Assembly: GCA_018332375.1 (NCBI GenBank)
Contig: BOPV01000001.1
Span: 3,596,001-3,660,000 of the forward strand
DNA: 64,000 bases
Direction: 5' to 3'
Source of the DNA: Roseiterribacter gracilis
GTDB taxonomy: Bacteria; Pseudomonadota; Alphaproteobacteria; BOG-932; Roseiterribacteraceae
Numbering within the stretch: the stretch's first letter is position 1; every line of letters starts with the position of its first letter. The position numbers were made by a program, and so were the translations under genes. The notes below the pieces were generated by a model. That model ran no database searches. It worked only from the letters and a program-made list of their open reading frames with translations, and was not told the DNA's origin. Below, piece after piece: positions 24,245 through 34,300 of this stretch.

Positions 24245-27085
24245 ATGTCGCTGATCCACGAAACCGACTTCGGCACGCCCGCTTCCAAAAGCGAAACGCA
24301 GGTGACGCTGACGATCGACGGCGTGTCCGTCACCGTGCCCGAAGGCACGTCGATCATGCGCGCGGCGATGGATGCGGGCATCCAGGTGCCGAAACTGTGC
24401 GCCACCGACACGCTCGACGCATTCGGCTCGTGCCGCCTGTGCCTGATCGAAATCGACGGTCGCGCCGGCACGCCCGCGTCCTGCACGACGCCGGTTGCGG
24501 CCGGTATCGCGGTGTCGACCCAGACCGAACGGTTGAAGAAGCTGCGTCGCGGCGTGATGGAGCTCTATATCTCCGATCATCCGCTCGACTGTTTGACCTG
24601 TGCTGCCAACGGCGATTGCGAGCTGCAGGATATGGCGGGCGCGGTCGGCCTGCGCGACGTGCGCTATGGCTATGCGGGCGAAAACCATCTCGGCAAAGAG
24701 AAAGACGAGTCGAACCCGTATTTCACCTTCGACCCGTCGAAATGCATCGTCTGCTCGCGCTGCGTGCGCGCCTGCGAAGAGACGCAGGGCACGTTCGCGC
24801 TGACGATCGACGGCCGCGGCTTCGACTCCAAAGTCTCGCCCGGCATGATGGAAAGCTTCCTCGGTTCGGAATGCGTGTCGTGCGGTGCCTGCGTGCAGGC
24901 ATGCCCGACTGCGACTCTGTCCGAGAAGTCGCTGATCGACATCGGCCAGCCCGAACATTCGGTGGTGACGACCTGCGCCTATTGCGGCGTCGGCTGCAGC
25001 TTCAAAGCCGAGATGCGCGGCACCGAGCTGGTGCGCATGGTTCCGTACAAAGACGGCAAGGCCAATCGCGGTCACTCCTGCGTCAAAGGCCGTTTCGCCT
25101 GGGGCTATGCCACGCATCGCGAACGCATCCTCGAGCCGATGATTCGCGAACGGATCAGCGATCCGTGGCGCAAAGTCTCGTGGGAGGAAGCGATCGGACA
25201 CGTCGCGTCGGAATTCCGCCGCATCCAGGGCACGTATGGTCGCGGTTCGATCGGCGGCATTACGTCGTCGCGTTGCACCAACGAAGAAACCTATCTGGTG
25301 CAGAAGCTGGTTCGCGCCGGCTTCGGCAACAACAACGTCGATACCTGCGCACGCGTGTGCCATTCGCCGACCGGCTACGGGCTGAAGACGACGTTCGGCA
25401 CCTCGGCCGGCACGCAGGATTTCGATTCCGTCGAACATGTCGACGTCGCGCTGGTGATCGGCGCCAATCCGACCGACGGCCATCCGGTGTTCGCGTCACG
25501 CTTGAAGAAGCGTCTGCGCCAGGGCGCCAAGCTGATCGTGATCGATCCGCGCCGCACCGACATCGTGCGGTCGCCGCATATCGAAGCCGCCTATCACTTG
25601 CCGCTGCTGCCCGGCACCAACGTCGCGGTCCTGACCGCGATGGCGCATGTGATCGTGACCGAAGGGCTGGTCGACGAAGATTTCGTGCGCGCGCGCTGCG
25701 ATCTCGACGCCTATGCCGATTGGGCTGCATTCGTGGCCCTGCCGCAGAACGCACCCGAAGCGGTTGCGGCGATAACGGGCGTGGATGCGCAGACGATCCG
25801 CGACTCGGCGCGCTTGTATGCGACCGGCGGCAATGCCGCGATCTATTACGGTCTCGGCGTCACCGAACATAGCCAGGGCACGACGACCGTGATGGCGATC
25901 GCAAATCTTGCGATGGCGACCGGCAATATCGGCCGTCCCGGCGTCGGCGTGAATCCGTTGCGCGGCCAGAACAATGTGCAGGGTTCGTGCGACATGGGCT
26001 CGTTCCCGCACGAACTGCCGGGCTATCGCCATGTGCATGACGATGCGACGCGCGACATCTTTGAGAAATTGTGGGGCGTGTCGTTGGACCGCGAGCCGGG
26101 CCTGCGCATTCCGAACATGCTCGACGCAGCCGTCGACGGCACGTTCAAAGGTCTCTACGTGCAGGGCGAAGACATCGTGCAGTCGGATCCCGACACCAAG
26201 CACGTTGCCGCCGGCCTCGAAGCGATGGAATGCGTCGTGGTCCAGGATCTGTTCCTGAACGAGACCGCGAATTACGCGCACGTGTTTCTGCCCGGCTCGA
26301 CCTTCCTCGAGAAAGACGGGACCTTCACCAACGCAGAGCGCCGTATCAATCGCGTGCGCAAAGTGATGCCGCCCCGCAACGGCAAGGCTGATTGGGAAAT
26401 CACGCTCGACATCGCGCAAGCGATGGGCTTCGCCATGAAGTACGACCACCCGTCGCAGATCATGGACGAGATCGCAGCGACGACACCGAGCTTCACCGGC
26501 GTGTCGTACGCGAAGCTCGAAGAGATGGGCTCGGTCCAGTGGCCGTGCAACGAGAAGGCGCCCGACGGCATGCCGGTCATGCATATTGGCGGCTTCGCCA
26601 ACGGCGCCGGCAAATTCGTCGTCACCGAATATGTCGCGACCGACGAAAAGACCGGGCCACGCTTCCCGCTGCTGCTCACCACCGGCCGCACGCTCAGCCA
26701 GTACAATGTCGGCGCGCAGACGCGTCGTACCGAGAACGGCGTCTGGCATGCCGAAGACCGGCTGGAAATTCACCCGCACGACGCCGAACAGCGCGGCGTG
26801 CGCGACGGCGACTGGGTCAAACTGGTAAGCCGTGCCGGCGACACCACGTTGCGCGCCAAGATCACCGACCGGGTCGCACCGGGCGTCGTCTACACGACGT
26901 TCCATCATCCCGACACGCAAGCGAACGTGGTGACGACCGACTTCTCGGATTGGGCGACCAACTGTCCGGAATACAAAGTGACGGCGGTGCAGGTTCTGCC
27001 GTCGAACGGTCCCAGCGAATGGCAAACGACCTACCGCGCCATGGCCGACAATAGCCGCCGTATCGAACTCGACGCTGCAGAATGA
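24245..27085 (+). CDS. fdsA: NAD-dependent formate dehydrogenase, catalytic alpha subunit
   Basis: A 946-residue molybdenum enzyme. It begins with a [2Fe-2S] ferredoxin domain (CATDTLDAFGSCRLCLIEIDG), then NuoG-like and 2x[4Fe-4S] segments (CIVCSRCVRACEE; CVSCGACVQACP), then the molybdopterin domain with its own cluster (CAYCGVGCSFKAE). Cys372 in ARVCHSPTGYG is the likely molybdenum ligand, so this enzyme uses cysteine, unlike the neighbouring FdoG which uses selenocysteine at the equivalent place. No export signal: cytosolic. The start at 24245 lies four bases past fdsB. Confidence 0.95.
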   Translation: MSLIHETDFGTPASKSETQVTLTIDGVSVTVPEGTSIMRAAMDAGIQVPKLCATDTLDAFGSCRLCLIEIDGRAGTPASCTTPVAAGIAVSTQTERLKKLRRGVMELYISDHPLDCLTCAANGDCELQDMAGAVGLRDVRYGYAGENHLGKEKDESNPYFTFDPSKCIVCSRCVRACEETQGTFALTIDGRGFDSKVSPGMMESFLGSECVSCGACVQACPTATLSEKSLIDIGQPEHSVVTTCAYCGVGCSFKAEMRGTELVRMVPYKDGKANRGHSCVKGRFAWGYATHRERILEPMIRERISDPWRKVSWEEAIGHVASEFRRIQGTYGRGSIGGITSSRCTNEETYLVQKLVRAGFGNNNVDTCARVCHSPTGYGLKTTFGTSAGTQDFDSVEHVDVALVIGANPTDGHPVFASRLKKRLRQGAKLIVIDPRRTDIVRSPHIEAAYHLPLLPGTNVAVLTAMAHVIVTEGLVDEDFVRARCDLDAYADWAAFVALPQNAPEAVAAITGVDAQTIRDSARLYATGGNAAIYYGLGVTEHSQGTTTVMAIANLAMATGNIGRPGVGVNPLRGQNNVQGSCDMGSFPHELPGYRHVHDDATRDIFEKLWGVSLDREPGLRIPNMLDAAVDGTFKGLYVQGEDIVQSDPDTKHVAAGLEAMECVVVQDLFLNETANYAHVFLPGSTFLEKDGTFTNAERRINRVRKVMPPRNGKADWEITLDIAQAMGFAMKYDHPSQIMDEIAATTPSFTGVSYAKLEEMGSVQWPCNEKAPDGMPVMHIGGFANGAGKFVVTEYVATDEKTGPRFPLLLTTGRTLSQYNVGAQTRRTENGVWHAEDRLEIHPHDAEQRGVRDGDWVKLVSRAGDTTLRAKITDRVAPGVVYTTFHHPDTQANVVTTDFSDWATNCPEYKVTAVQVLPSNGPSEWQTTYRAMADNSRRIELDAAE

Positions 27086-27297
27086 GCACCACCACCGACG
27101 ACAAGCTCGTCTACATGGCGAACCAGATCGGCAAATTCTTCGCCCATAAGGGCGACGAGAAAGCCGTCGCGGGGATTGCGGATCACATTCTGAAATTCTG
27201 GGATCCGCGCATGCGCGCCAAGATCCTGGCGCATCTCGCCGCGGGCGGCGCGGGACTCGACCCCAACACGAAACGTGCAGTCGAGACGCTGCGCTAG
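27082..27297 (+). CDS. fdsD: formate dehydrogenase delta subunit
   Basis: A 71-residue protein, MSTTTDDKLVYMANQIGKFF onward, with the KLVxMANQIGxFF pattern of FdsD. It supports assembly or stability of the FdsABG complex. It overlaps fdsA as ATGA. In related operons fdsC (an FdhD homologue) lies between fdsA and fdsD; here it is absent. Its TAG stop shares the bases CTAG with the stop of convergent modC. Confidence 0.9.
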   Translation: MSTTTDDKLVYMANQIGKFFAHKGDEKAVAGIADHILKFWDPRMRAKILAHLAAGGAGLDPNTKRAVETLR

Positions 27298-28346
27298 CTC
27301 AGCGCGACCGACTTGATCAGCGCCCAGACATCGCGTCCGGGCGCAAGTCCCAATTCGACGACAGCGCTACGGCTGACGCGTGCGAGCAGGAAGGTCCCGC
27401 CGAGCTGCAAATTCACGAAACATTCGTGATCATCGTGCGGCGCGATCGCGGTGACCCTCGCGGGCAGCACGTTGCGGATCGATAGGCCGACCGGTTGTTC
27501 GGTTGCGATGGCAACGTCGCGGGCACGAATGCGAACCCGCGGACGAACGCCCGACCACGGTGGCACGATCAACATGCCGCCATCGAACTGCAGACGCGTC
27601 TGGCCCGCGTCGCTGGAATCGACGGTGCAGGACAGCACGACGCCGGCATCGCGCCGGTCGCTTAGCAGCGGCAGGTCGGTGCGCGCGGAAAGTTCGTGCA
27701 GCGAGCCGGCAGCCAGCACCTTGCCCTGCTCCAACAACACTAGCGTGTCGGCGAGCCGGTCGACTTCGTCGAGCGCGTGCGTGACATAGACGATCGGCAC
27801 GCGGGCTGTATCGCGGACTCGTTCCAGGAACGGCAGGATCTCTTGCTTGCGCGGCGCGTCGAGTGCGGCCAGCGGCTCGTCCATCAGCAGCAGATGCGGC
27901 CGCGCCAGCAGCGCGCGTCCCAGCGCGACGCGCTGGCGTTCGCCGCCCGACAAGGTTGCAGGCCGACGGTCGAGCAGGTGCGCGACGCCGAGCATGTCGG
28001 TGACGGTCGCGAAATCATGCGCGTCGCCTTCTGAGCGGCGAAACCCATAGAGAAGATTGTTGCGCACGGTCATGTGCGGGAACAGGCGCGCATCCTGGAA
28101 CACGACCGCGGCACGGCGTGCTTCGGCGGCGACATCGATGTTACGCGCGCGGTCGAACAAGACCTCGCCGCCCAGCGCGATACGTCCCGCTTGCGCGCTG
28201 AGCAGGCCCGCGATGCAGGCGAGGATCGTGCTTTTGCCGGATCCGGACGGACCGAACAGAACCGTGACGCCTTGCGCCGGCACATCGAACGACGCGTCGA
28301 GCGTGAAGCCGGCATAACGATGCTGCAGCGAAACCGAGAAGCTCAC
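27294..28346 (-). CDS. modC: molybdate ABC transporter, ATP-binding protein
   Basis: A 350-residue ATPase: Walker A GPSGSGKST, signature LSGGERQRVALGRAL, Walker B LLLMDEPLAALD, H-loop YVTHALDEVD. The C-terminal 110 residues form a MOP/TOBE domain (VGLSIRNVLPARVTAI), the molybdate-binding regulatory domain typical of ModC. It completes modA-modB-modC; ATGA overlap with modB. It ends on the same CTAG as convergent fdsD. Confidence 0.95.
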   Translation of the reverse strand: MSFSVSLQHRYAGFTLDASFDVPAQGVTVLFGPSGSGKSTILACIAGLLSAQAGRIALGGEVLFDRARNIDVAAEARRAAVVFQDARLFPHMTVRNNLLYGFRRSEGDAHDFATVTDMLGVAHLLDRRPATLSGGERQRVALGRALLARPHLLLMDEPLAALDAPRKQEILPFLERVRDTARVPIVYVTHALDEVDRLADTLVLLEQGKVLAAGSLHELSARTDLPLLSDRRDAGVVLSCTVDSSDAGQTRLQFDGGMLIVPPWSGVRPRVRIRARDVAIATEQPVGLSIRNVLPARVTAIAPHDDHECFVNLQLGGTFLLARVSRSAVVELGLAPGRDVWALIKSVALS

Positions 28347-29041
28347 GTTGTGCGCCCGATCCAGCGCTGCACGCGCCGCGACAGACGGTCGGCGAACAAC
28401 AACGCCGCAACCGCCAGCACAAAGGAGATTAGCGACAGTTTGGCCGCGGTTGCTTCACCGCCCGGCGTCTGCGTCGCGCTGTAAATCGCCAACGGCAGAG
28501 TCTGGGTTTCGCCTTGGACGTTCGACGCAAAGGTGATCACCGCACCGAACTCGCCGAGGCCGGCCGCGAAGGCGGTGACGGTGCCGGCCAGAATGCCGGG
28601 CGCCATCAACGGCAAGGTGATCGAGAAGAACCGGTCGAGCGGCCGCGCGCCCAAGGTGCGTGCCGCCTGTTCCAGGCCGGTATCGATGCTTTCCAGCGAC
28701 AGGCGGATTGCGCGCACCAACAGCGGGAATGACATGACGGCGGTGGCCAGCGCCGCACCGTTGGCGGTGAAGACCAACCGCACGCCGAACCAATCCTGCA
28801 GCAATGCGCCCAACGGGCCGCGCACGCCGAACAGCAGCAGCAACAGCCAGCCGGTGACGACCGGCGGCAGCACCAACGGCAGATGAACGAACGCGTCGAG
28901 CCAGCTACGTCCGACGAACCGGCCGCGCGCCAGCAGCCACGCGACCAGCACCGCGAACGGCAGCGAGACGAGCACGCTGCGCGTTGCGACGACGAAGCTT
29001 AAGCGGACCGCCTGCCATTCCTGCGGCGTCAGAAAATCCAT
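28343..29041 (-). CDS. modB: molybdate ABC transporter, permease
   Basis: A 232-residue inner-membrane permease with about five helices and the coupling motif EQAARTLGARPLDRFFSITLP. LPLVLPPVVTGWLLLLLFG and GLGEFGAVITFASN are characteristic of ModB. It starts eight bases after the modA stop and overlaps modC. Confidence 0.94.
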   Translation of the reverse strand: MDFLTPQEWQAVRLSFVVATRSVLVSLPFAVLVAWLLARGRFVGRSWLDAFVHLPLVLPPVVTGWLLLLLFGVRGPLGALLQDWFGVRLVFTANGAALATAVMSFPLLVRAIRLSLESIDTGLEQAARTLGARPLDRFFSITLPLMAPGILAGTVTAFAAGLGEFGAVITFASNVQGETQTLPLAIYSATQTPGGEATAAKLSLISFVLAVAALLFADRLSRRVQRWIGRTT

Positions 29042-29048
29042 GCACCCA

Positions 29049-29798
29049 TCAGCGCGTTACGAATCCGAAGCTTCGATATACCTCTTTCGCTTCGGCGCCA
29101 GTGAGGAAGGCGAACAGAGCCTTGGCCTTGGCGTCGCCCGCGGCGCGTTTCAGCAGCGCGAACGGATAGGTGATGGGCGCGTGGCTGTCGGCGGGGAAGG
29201 TGGCGACGACTTTCACCTGCTTCGACGCCGCCGCATCGGTCGCATAGACGATGCCCAGCGGAGCTTCGCCGCGTTCGACCAGCAGCAAGGTGGCGCGCAC
29301 ATTTTCCGCGGTCGCGACTTTGCTCGACACCGCGTCCCACGCACCCATCCAGGTCAGCGCGTCTTTGCCATACTTGCCCGCCGGCACGCCGGCCGGATCG
29401 GCGATCGCAAGACGACCGTTGGCGCCCAGCAGCTTGGCGATGTCGGTTCCCTTGGCGAGCGTCACTGATGCCTGGGTCGCATTGGCCGGCGCGATCAGCA
29501 CCAGGCTGTTGCCCAGCGCCGAGACGCGCGTCGAGTCGACGATCAGCCCGGCCTTCTGCACGTAGTCCATCCAAGGCTCGTCAGCCGAGGCGAAGATGTC
29601 GGCGGGAGCGCCTTGTTCGATCTGGCGCGCTAGCGCCGACGAGGCCGCGAAGGACAGCTTCATCGGCTGCTCGCCCTTTGCCGTCCATTTGTCGTTCAGC
29701 ACGTTGAGCGCGTCGGTCAGGCTAGCGGCGCCGAACACGGTTTGCGCCGGCGCGGCCGCCGGGAAGGCCAGCAGCACCAGAAGAAGAAAGACGCGCAT
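29049..29798 (-). CDS. modA: molybdate ABC transporter, substrate-binding protein
   Basis: A 249-residue periplasmic protein with a signal peptide (MRVFLLLVLLAFPAAAPAQ) and ModA motifs: FGAASLTDALNVL, FAASSALARQIEQGAPADIF, IADPAGVPAGKYGKDAL. It binds molybdate for uptake by ModB/ModC, feeding cofactor synthesis for NasA, FdsA and FdoG. Its likely ribosome site GGTGGGG is the right arm of a long palindrome that contains a ModE-type operator. Confidence 0.95.
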   Translation of the reverse strand: MRVFLLLVLLAFPAAAPAQTVFGAASLTDALNVLNDKWTAKGEQPMKLSFAASSALARQIEQGAPADIFASADEPWMDYVQKAGLIVDSTRVSALGNSLVLIAPANATQASVTLAKGTDIAKLLGANGRLAIADPAGVPAGKYGKDALTWMGAWDAVSSKVATAENVRATLLLVERGEAPLGIVYATDAAASKQVKVVATFPADSHAPITYPFALLKRAAGDAKAKALFAFLTGAEAKEVYRSFGFVTR

Positions 29799-29804
29799 GC
29801 GTTA

Positions 29805-29840
29805 CCCCACCGTTATCTCCAGACGAAGATAACGGTGGGG
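29805..29840 (-). promoter_or_regulatory. ModE-type operator within a long palindrome covering the modA ribosome site
   Basis: CCCCACCGTTATCT (29805-29818) and AGATAACGGTGGGG (29827-29840) are perfect 14-base arms around an 8-base loop. The core CGTTAT-N12-ATAACG (29811-29834) has the same half-sites and spacing as I recall for the E. coli modA operator, so a Mo-box is likely. In RNA the same palindrome would fold and hide the modA ribosome site. It begins six bases before the modA ATG and may also terminate the upstream transglutaminase transcript. Confidence 0.75.
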
Positions 29841-29851
29841 TGCTGATTGCG

Positions 29852-30991
29852 CTAGGCGGTGCGCTCGGCCGCCGTGATCGTGTAGCTGACCGTGTCGGGC
29901 AGCAGGCAGTCGCGGCGTTCGCCGCCGACTTCGACTTCGGGATACATCAGGAAGCCGTTGGCCTCGGCCGACTTCGAGCCCGGCAGGCGCAGATCATGCG
30001 CCGTGTTGTAGGCAAGCCAGTTGCCTTCCCAGGCGCCGAACAAGGTTTTGCGCGCCGCGACGACTTTCTCGTCGACCGCGGGTAGGCCGCGTAGGCGGCC
30101 ATCCTTTGTGTTGTCGGCGGAGCCGACCCCGCCTTGCTGTTCTTCCAGCATGACTTTGCGCACGTCGGCCGGATCCATCGCGACCCAGCCATAGGAATCG
30201 AGAAAGACTTCCGAACGGCAATGCTGCGCCTTGGTGATGTTGGTGCTGCTGGCGCCAAGCGCCTTGAAGCCAAAGCGCGATGGGACGACGCGGATGCCGT
30301 AGACGTCGCGCGCCGGCACGCCCGCGGCGCGCACCAAGGCGACGAACAACCCGTTCAAATCCGCGCATTTGCCGCCGAAATTGTCGGTGCGCAGCATCTC
30401 CATAATGTCGCCGCTGCCGCAGCCGCGCGTGTTGGGATCGCGGTACGAATTCTCGACGACCCAATCATAGATAGCGCGGACCTTCGCCAGGTCAGTGCGC
30501 GCCCCGCGCGTGATGTTGTCGGACACCGCGCCGACCACGCCGCCAGTCGGCAGCAGCTTGGTCGAGGAGAGGTAGAGGTTGCGCTCGGCCGTCGTCAGCC
30601 GGTCGGTGCTTTTGCCCGGCTTGCTGAGGTCGACGAAGCGATCCTGGGTCGCGAAGTTGCTGGTGACGCTGAAGACCGGCGCTTTTTCACCCTCGGCCCA
30701 GACCACGTGCAGATAGTCGGCGCCGTAGTGGGAATCGTGCTCGGTCTGGATCCGGGCCGCGTTGCCGTCCCAGGTGTTGGTGTCGAAGCGTTGGAACGCG
30801 AAACCGCTTTGCTGCGGCAGCGGAATCCACGCGTGGCACGCGCCGGCGCCGGGATTGCGGATCTCGATCTTGGTCGTGACCGCGTAGCTGCGCCAGCGAT
30901 CGGGCCGGGGATCGAATGCGACGGCGGCGAAGGCGCGGGGGGCCACAGCAAAGGCGGCCCCCGCCGCGAGAAATTCACGGCGACGGATCAT
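29852..30991 (-). CDS. secreted transglutaminase-like protein
   Basis: A 379-residue protein with a twin-arginine type N-terminus (MIRRREFLAAGAAFAVAPRAFA), so a periplasmic product is likely. The transglutaminase-like core has Cys209 (FGGKCADLNG), His257 (AQHCRSEVF) and Asp273 (VAMDPADV), a complete catalytic triad. Such proteins can act as cysteine proteases or amidases; substrate unknown. The start at 30991 sits directly before the RRREF motif; a frame open further upstream lacks family-like sequence. It is divergent from fdoG and upstream of modA, with no clear functional link. Confidence 0.8.
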   Translation of the reverse strand: MIRRREFLAAGAAFAVAPRAFAAVAFDPRPDRWRSYAVTTKIEIRNPGAGACHAWIPLPQQSGFAFQRFDTNTWDGNAARIQTEHDSHYGADYLHVVWAEGEKAPVFSVTSNFATQDRFVDLSKPGKSTDRLTTAERNLYLSSTKLLPTGGVVGAVSDNITRGARTDLAKVRAIYDWVVENSYRDPNTRGCGSGDIMEMLRTDNFGGKCADLNGLFVALVRAAGVPARDVYGIRVVPSRFGFKALGASSTNITKAQHCRSEVFLDSYGWVAMDPADVRKVMLEEQQGGVGSADNTKDGRLRGLPAVDEKVVAARKTLFGAWEGNWLAYNTAHDLRLPGSKSAEANGFLMYPEVEVGGERRDCLLPDTVSYTITAAERTA

Positions 30992-31297
30992 GGGGATTCC
31001 CGCTGGAAGATGTATCTGGAAGACGGGCGCGCAGGCGTAGAGCGAACCTCTGGATTCGCCGATCGAGCGATTGATCCGCCCCGTCACGCGGGAGCGCTCG
31101 TTGCACCACATCGCGACTGTCGGTCGTGATGCGGCGCGCGGTCAAGCGGCGCGCTCTTCGCGACCCCTTCACGGCCATTGTGCAACGCACGCGCTAGTTG
31201 GTTGTTTACTCTCGTTCCATGCAACCGTAGCGTCGAGGATCTAGAATTTTTCGGCCCGGCGGCGCGAATTTTCTATCGCTCCCAAGGCCATTCCTAT
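30992..31297. other. divergent intergenic region between transglutaminase and fdoG
   Basis: No gene is seen in the 354 bases between the two start codons; the last part holds the attenuator-like element described separately. There is an imperfect direct repeat: TTCTATCGCTCCC near 31271 and TTCCTATCGTCCCC near 31291, about 20 bases apart, possibly a regulator site. I could not identify a convincing -35/-10 pair or a sigma-54 site. Confidence 0.5.
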
Positions 31298-31333
31298 CGT
31301 CCCCTCGGGGACGTTTTTCGCCCCGGACGGGGA
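31298..31333 (+). terminator. intrinsic terminator/attenuator in the fdoG leader
   Basis: CGTCCCC (31298-31304) and GGGGACG (31307-31313) form a tight hairpin followed by TTTTT (31314-31318), a textbook terminator, yet it lies only 27 bases before the fdoG start and after no plus-strand gene. The next bases, CCCCGGACGGGG (31321-31332), can pair instead with the terminator arms: CGGGG with CCCCG and TCCCC with GGGGA. That gives two mutually exclusive folds, as in attenuators. Confidence 0.65.
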
Positions 31334-31345
31334 AGGGAGGTCAGC

Positions 31346-34300
31346 GTGAATATGCAGATCTCACGGCGCGGCTTTATCAAAGTCGCCGGCGTGGGTGTCG
31401 CAGTCACCACAGTCGGAGCCTTCGGCTTCGGCGAGGCGGAAGCAGCGGTGGTCGCACATGTGCGGCCCTTCAAGCTCGCCAATACGATGGAGACGCGAAA
31501 CACCTGTCCGTACTGCTCGGTCGCGTGCGGAATCATCATGTATTCCAAAGGCGACCTGAAGAAGGGCGACGCCACCATCACCCATATCGAAGGTGATGCG
31601 GACCATCCGACCAATCGCGGCACCTTGTGCCCGAAAGGTGCGGCGCTGAAGGATTTCATCCATTCAGAAACGCGCCTGAAATATCCGATGGTGCGCAAGC
31701 CCGGTTCGAACAAGTTCGAACGCGTCTCCTGGGATACGGCGCTCGATCGCATCGCGCGTCTGATGAAGGATGATCGCGACAAGAACTTCGTCGCCAAAAA
31801 CGCCGACGGCGTAACGGTGAATCGTTGGACCTCGACCGGCATGTTGGCCGCGTCGGCGACCACCAACGAAACCGCCTGGTTGACGTACAAGGTTGCGCGC
31901 AGTCTCGGACTTCTCGGTTTCGATAACCAAGCAAGAGTTTGACACGGCCCGACGGTGTCCAGTTTGGGCCCGACGTTTGGCCGTGGTGCGATGACGAATG
32001 CTTGGACCGATATCAAGAATACCGACCTGGTTGTGATCATGGGCGGCAATGCCGCCGAAGCGCATCCGTGCGGATTCAAGTGGGTTACTGAGGCGAAGGC
32101 CAATCGCGGCGCGAAGCTGATCGTTGTCGATCCGCGCTACACGCGCTCGGCTTCGGTGGCGGATTTCTATGCGCCGATCCGGCAGGGAACCGACATCGCG
32201 TTCCTGCTTGGCCTGATCAACTACTGCATCCTGAACGACAAGATTCAGTGGGACTACGCCAAGGCCTACACCAACATCAGCTATCTGGTGAAAGACGGCT
32301 TTGCGTACAAAGACGGTCTGTTCACCGGGTACGATCCGGTCAAACGCGACTACGACAAATCGACCTGGGATTACCAGGTCGGTCCCGACGGCTACGTTCT
32401 AGCCGACGAGACGCTGCAACATCCGCGTTGCGTCTGGAACCTGTTGAAAGAGCATGTCTCGATCTACACGCCCGAGATGGTCGAGCGGATCTGCGGCACG
32501 CCGAAAGAGAAGTTCCTCAAAGTCGCGTCGATGATTGCGGAGACGTCGTCCAAGACCAAGACGATGACGTCGATGTATGCGCTTGGCTGGACGCAGCATT
32601 CCAAGGGTTCGCAAAACATTCGAACCATGGCGATGTTGCAGCTTCTGCTGGGCAATATCGGCGTGCGCGGCGGCGGCATGAATGCGCTGCGCGGTCACTC
32701 GAACATCCAGGGTCTGACCGACATCGGCCTGATGTCGAATCTGATCCCGGGCTATCTCAATCTCGCGACCGACAAGGAAAAGGATTTCGCGACCTATATG
32801 TCGACGCGTGGCTTCAAGCCGCTGCGGCCGACACAGATGAGCTACTGGCAGAACTACAAAAAGTTCTTCGTCAGTTTCCAGAAGGCGATGTTCGGCGACG
32901 CGGCCAAGCCGGAAAACGACTTCGCCTACGACTATCTGCCCAAGCTGGACGTGCCTTCGTACGACATGCTGCGCATGTTCGAACTGATGCATAACGGCAA
33001 GATCAACGGGTACATCTGCCAGGGCTTCAATCCGCTGCTGGCGGCGCCCAACCGGAAGAAACTGACCGAAGCGTTTTCGAAGCTGAAATTCATGGTCACC
33101 ATGGATCCGCTCGAAACCGAGACGTCACGCTTCTGGGAAAATCACGGCGAGCATAACGACGTCGATACGGCGTCGATTCAAACCGAAGTCTATCAGTTGC
33201 CGACGACCTGCTTCGCCGAAGAAGAAGGTGCGTTGGTCAATTCGGGCCGCTGGTTGCAATGGCATTGGGCCGGCGGTTCGCCGCCGGGCGAAGCCAAGCA
33301 CGATACGTGGATCATGGCGCAGATCTTCCTGCGCATGAAAAAACTGTATCAGGCCGAGGGCGGCGCGTTCCCCGATCCGATCATGAATCTCACGTGGAAC
33401 TACCACGATGCGAACGAGCCCGAGCCGGAAGAGCTAGCGAAGGAGCTGAACGGCTACGCGGTTGCCGACGTGAAGGATCCAGCCGACGCGACCAAAACAT
33501 TGGTGGCTGCCGGCAAGCAGCTATCCGGGTTCGGGCAGCTGCAGGATGATGGTTCGACGGCGTGCGGTTGCTGGATCTATTCCGGCTGCTTCACTGAGGC
33601 CGGCAACATCATGGCCAAGCGCGACAACAGCGATCCGGAAGATGTCGGCCTGTTCCCGAAATGGGCGTTCTCGTGGCCGGCCAATCGACGGATCCTCTAC
33701 AACCGCGCCTCTGCCGACATCACCGGCAAAGCGTGGGATCCGTCGCGCAAGATCATCGAGTGGGACGGCGCGAAATGGGCCGGTTACGACGTGCCCGACA
33801 TTGCACCGACGGCAAAGCCGGACGTGGTCGGTCCGTTCATCATGAACCCAGAAGGCACCGCACGCCTCTTCGCGCGCGGCACCATGCGCGAAGGGCCGTT
33901 CCCGGTTCACTACGAACCGTTCGAAGCACCGATCAAGAACGTGATCGCGCCCGGCATTCGGGGCAATCCGGTGGTGCGTGTGTTCAAGGACGACGCCGAG
34001 CAATTCGGCAACTCCGATGAATTCCCGCTCGCCGCGACCTCGTACCGCCTGACCGAACACTTCCACTACTGGACCAAACACAATCGCGTGAACGCTGCGC
34101 TGCAGCCTGAATTCTTCGTCGAGATCTCGTACGAGCTCGCCGATGAGAAGGGCGTCAAAGCGGGCGACTGGGTGCGTGTTTGGTCGAAACGTGGATCGAT
34201 CAAAGCCAAAGCGGTGGTGACGAGGCGTATTCGTCCGCTGATTTGCGACGGCAAGAAAGTGCATGTCGTCGGCATTCCGCTTCACTGGGGCTTCACCGGC

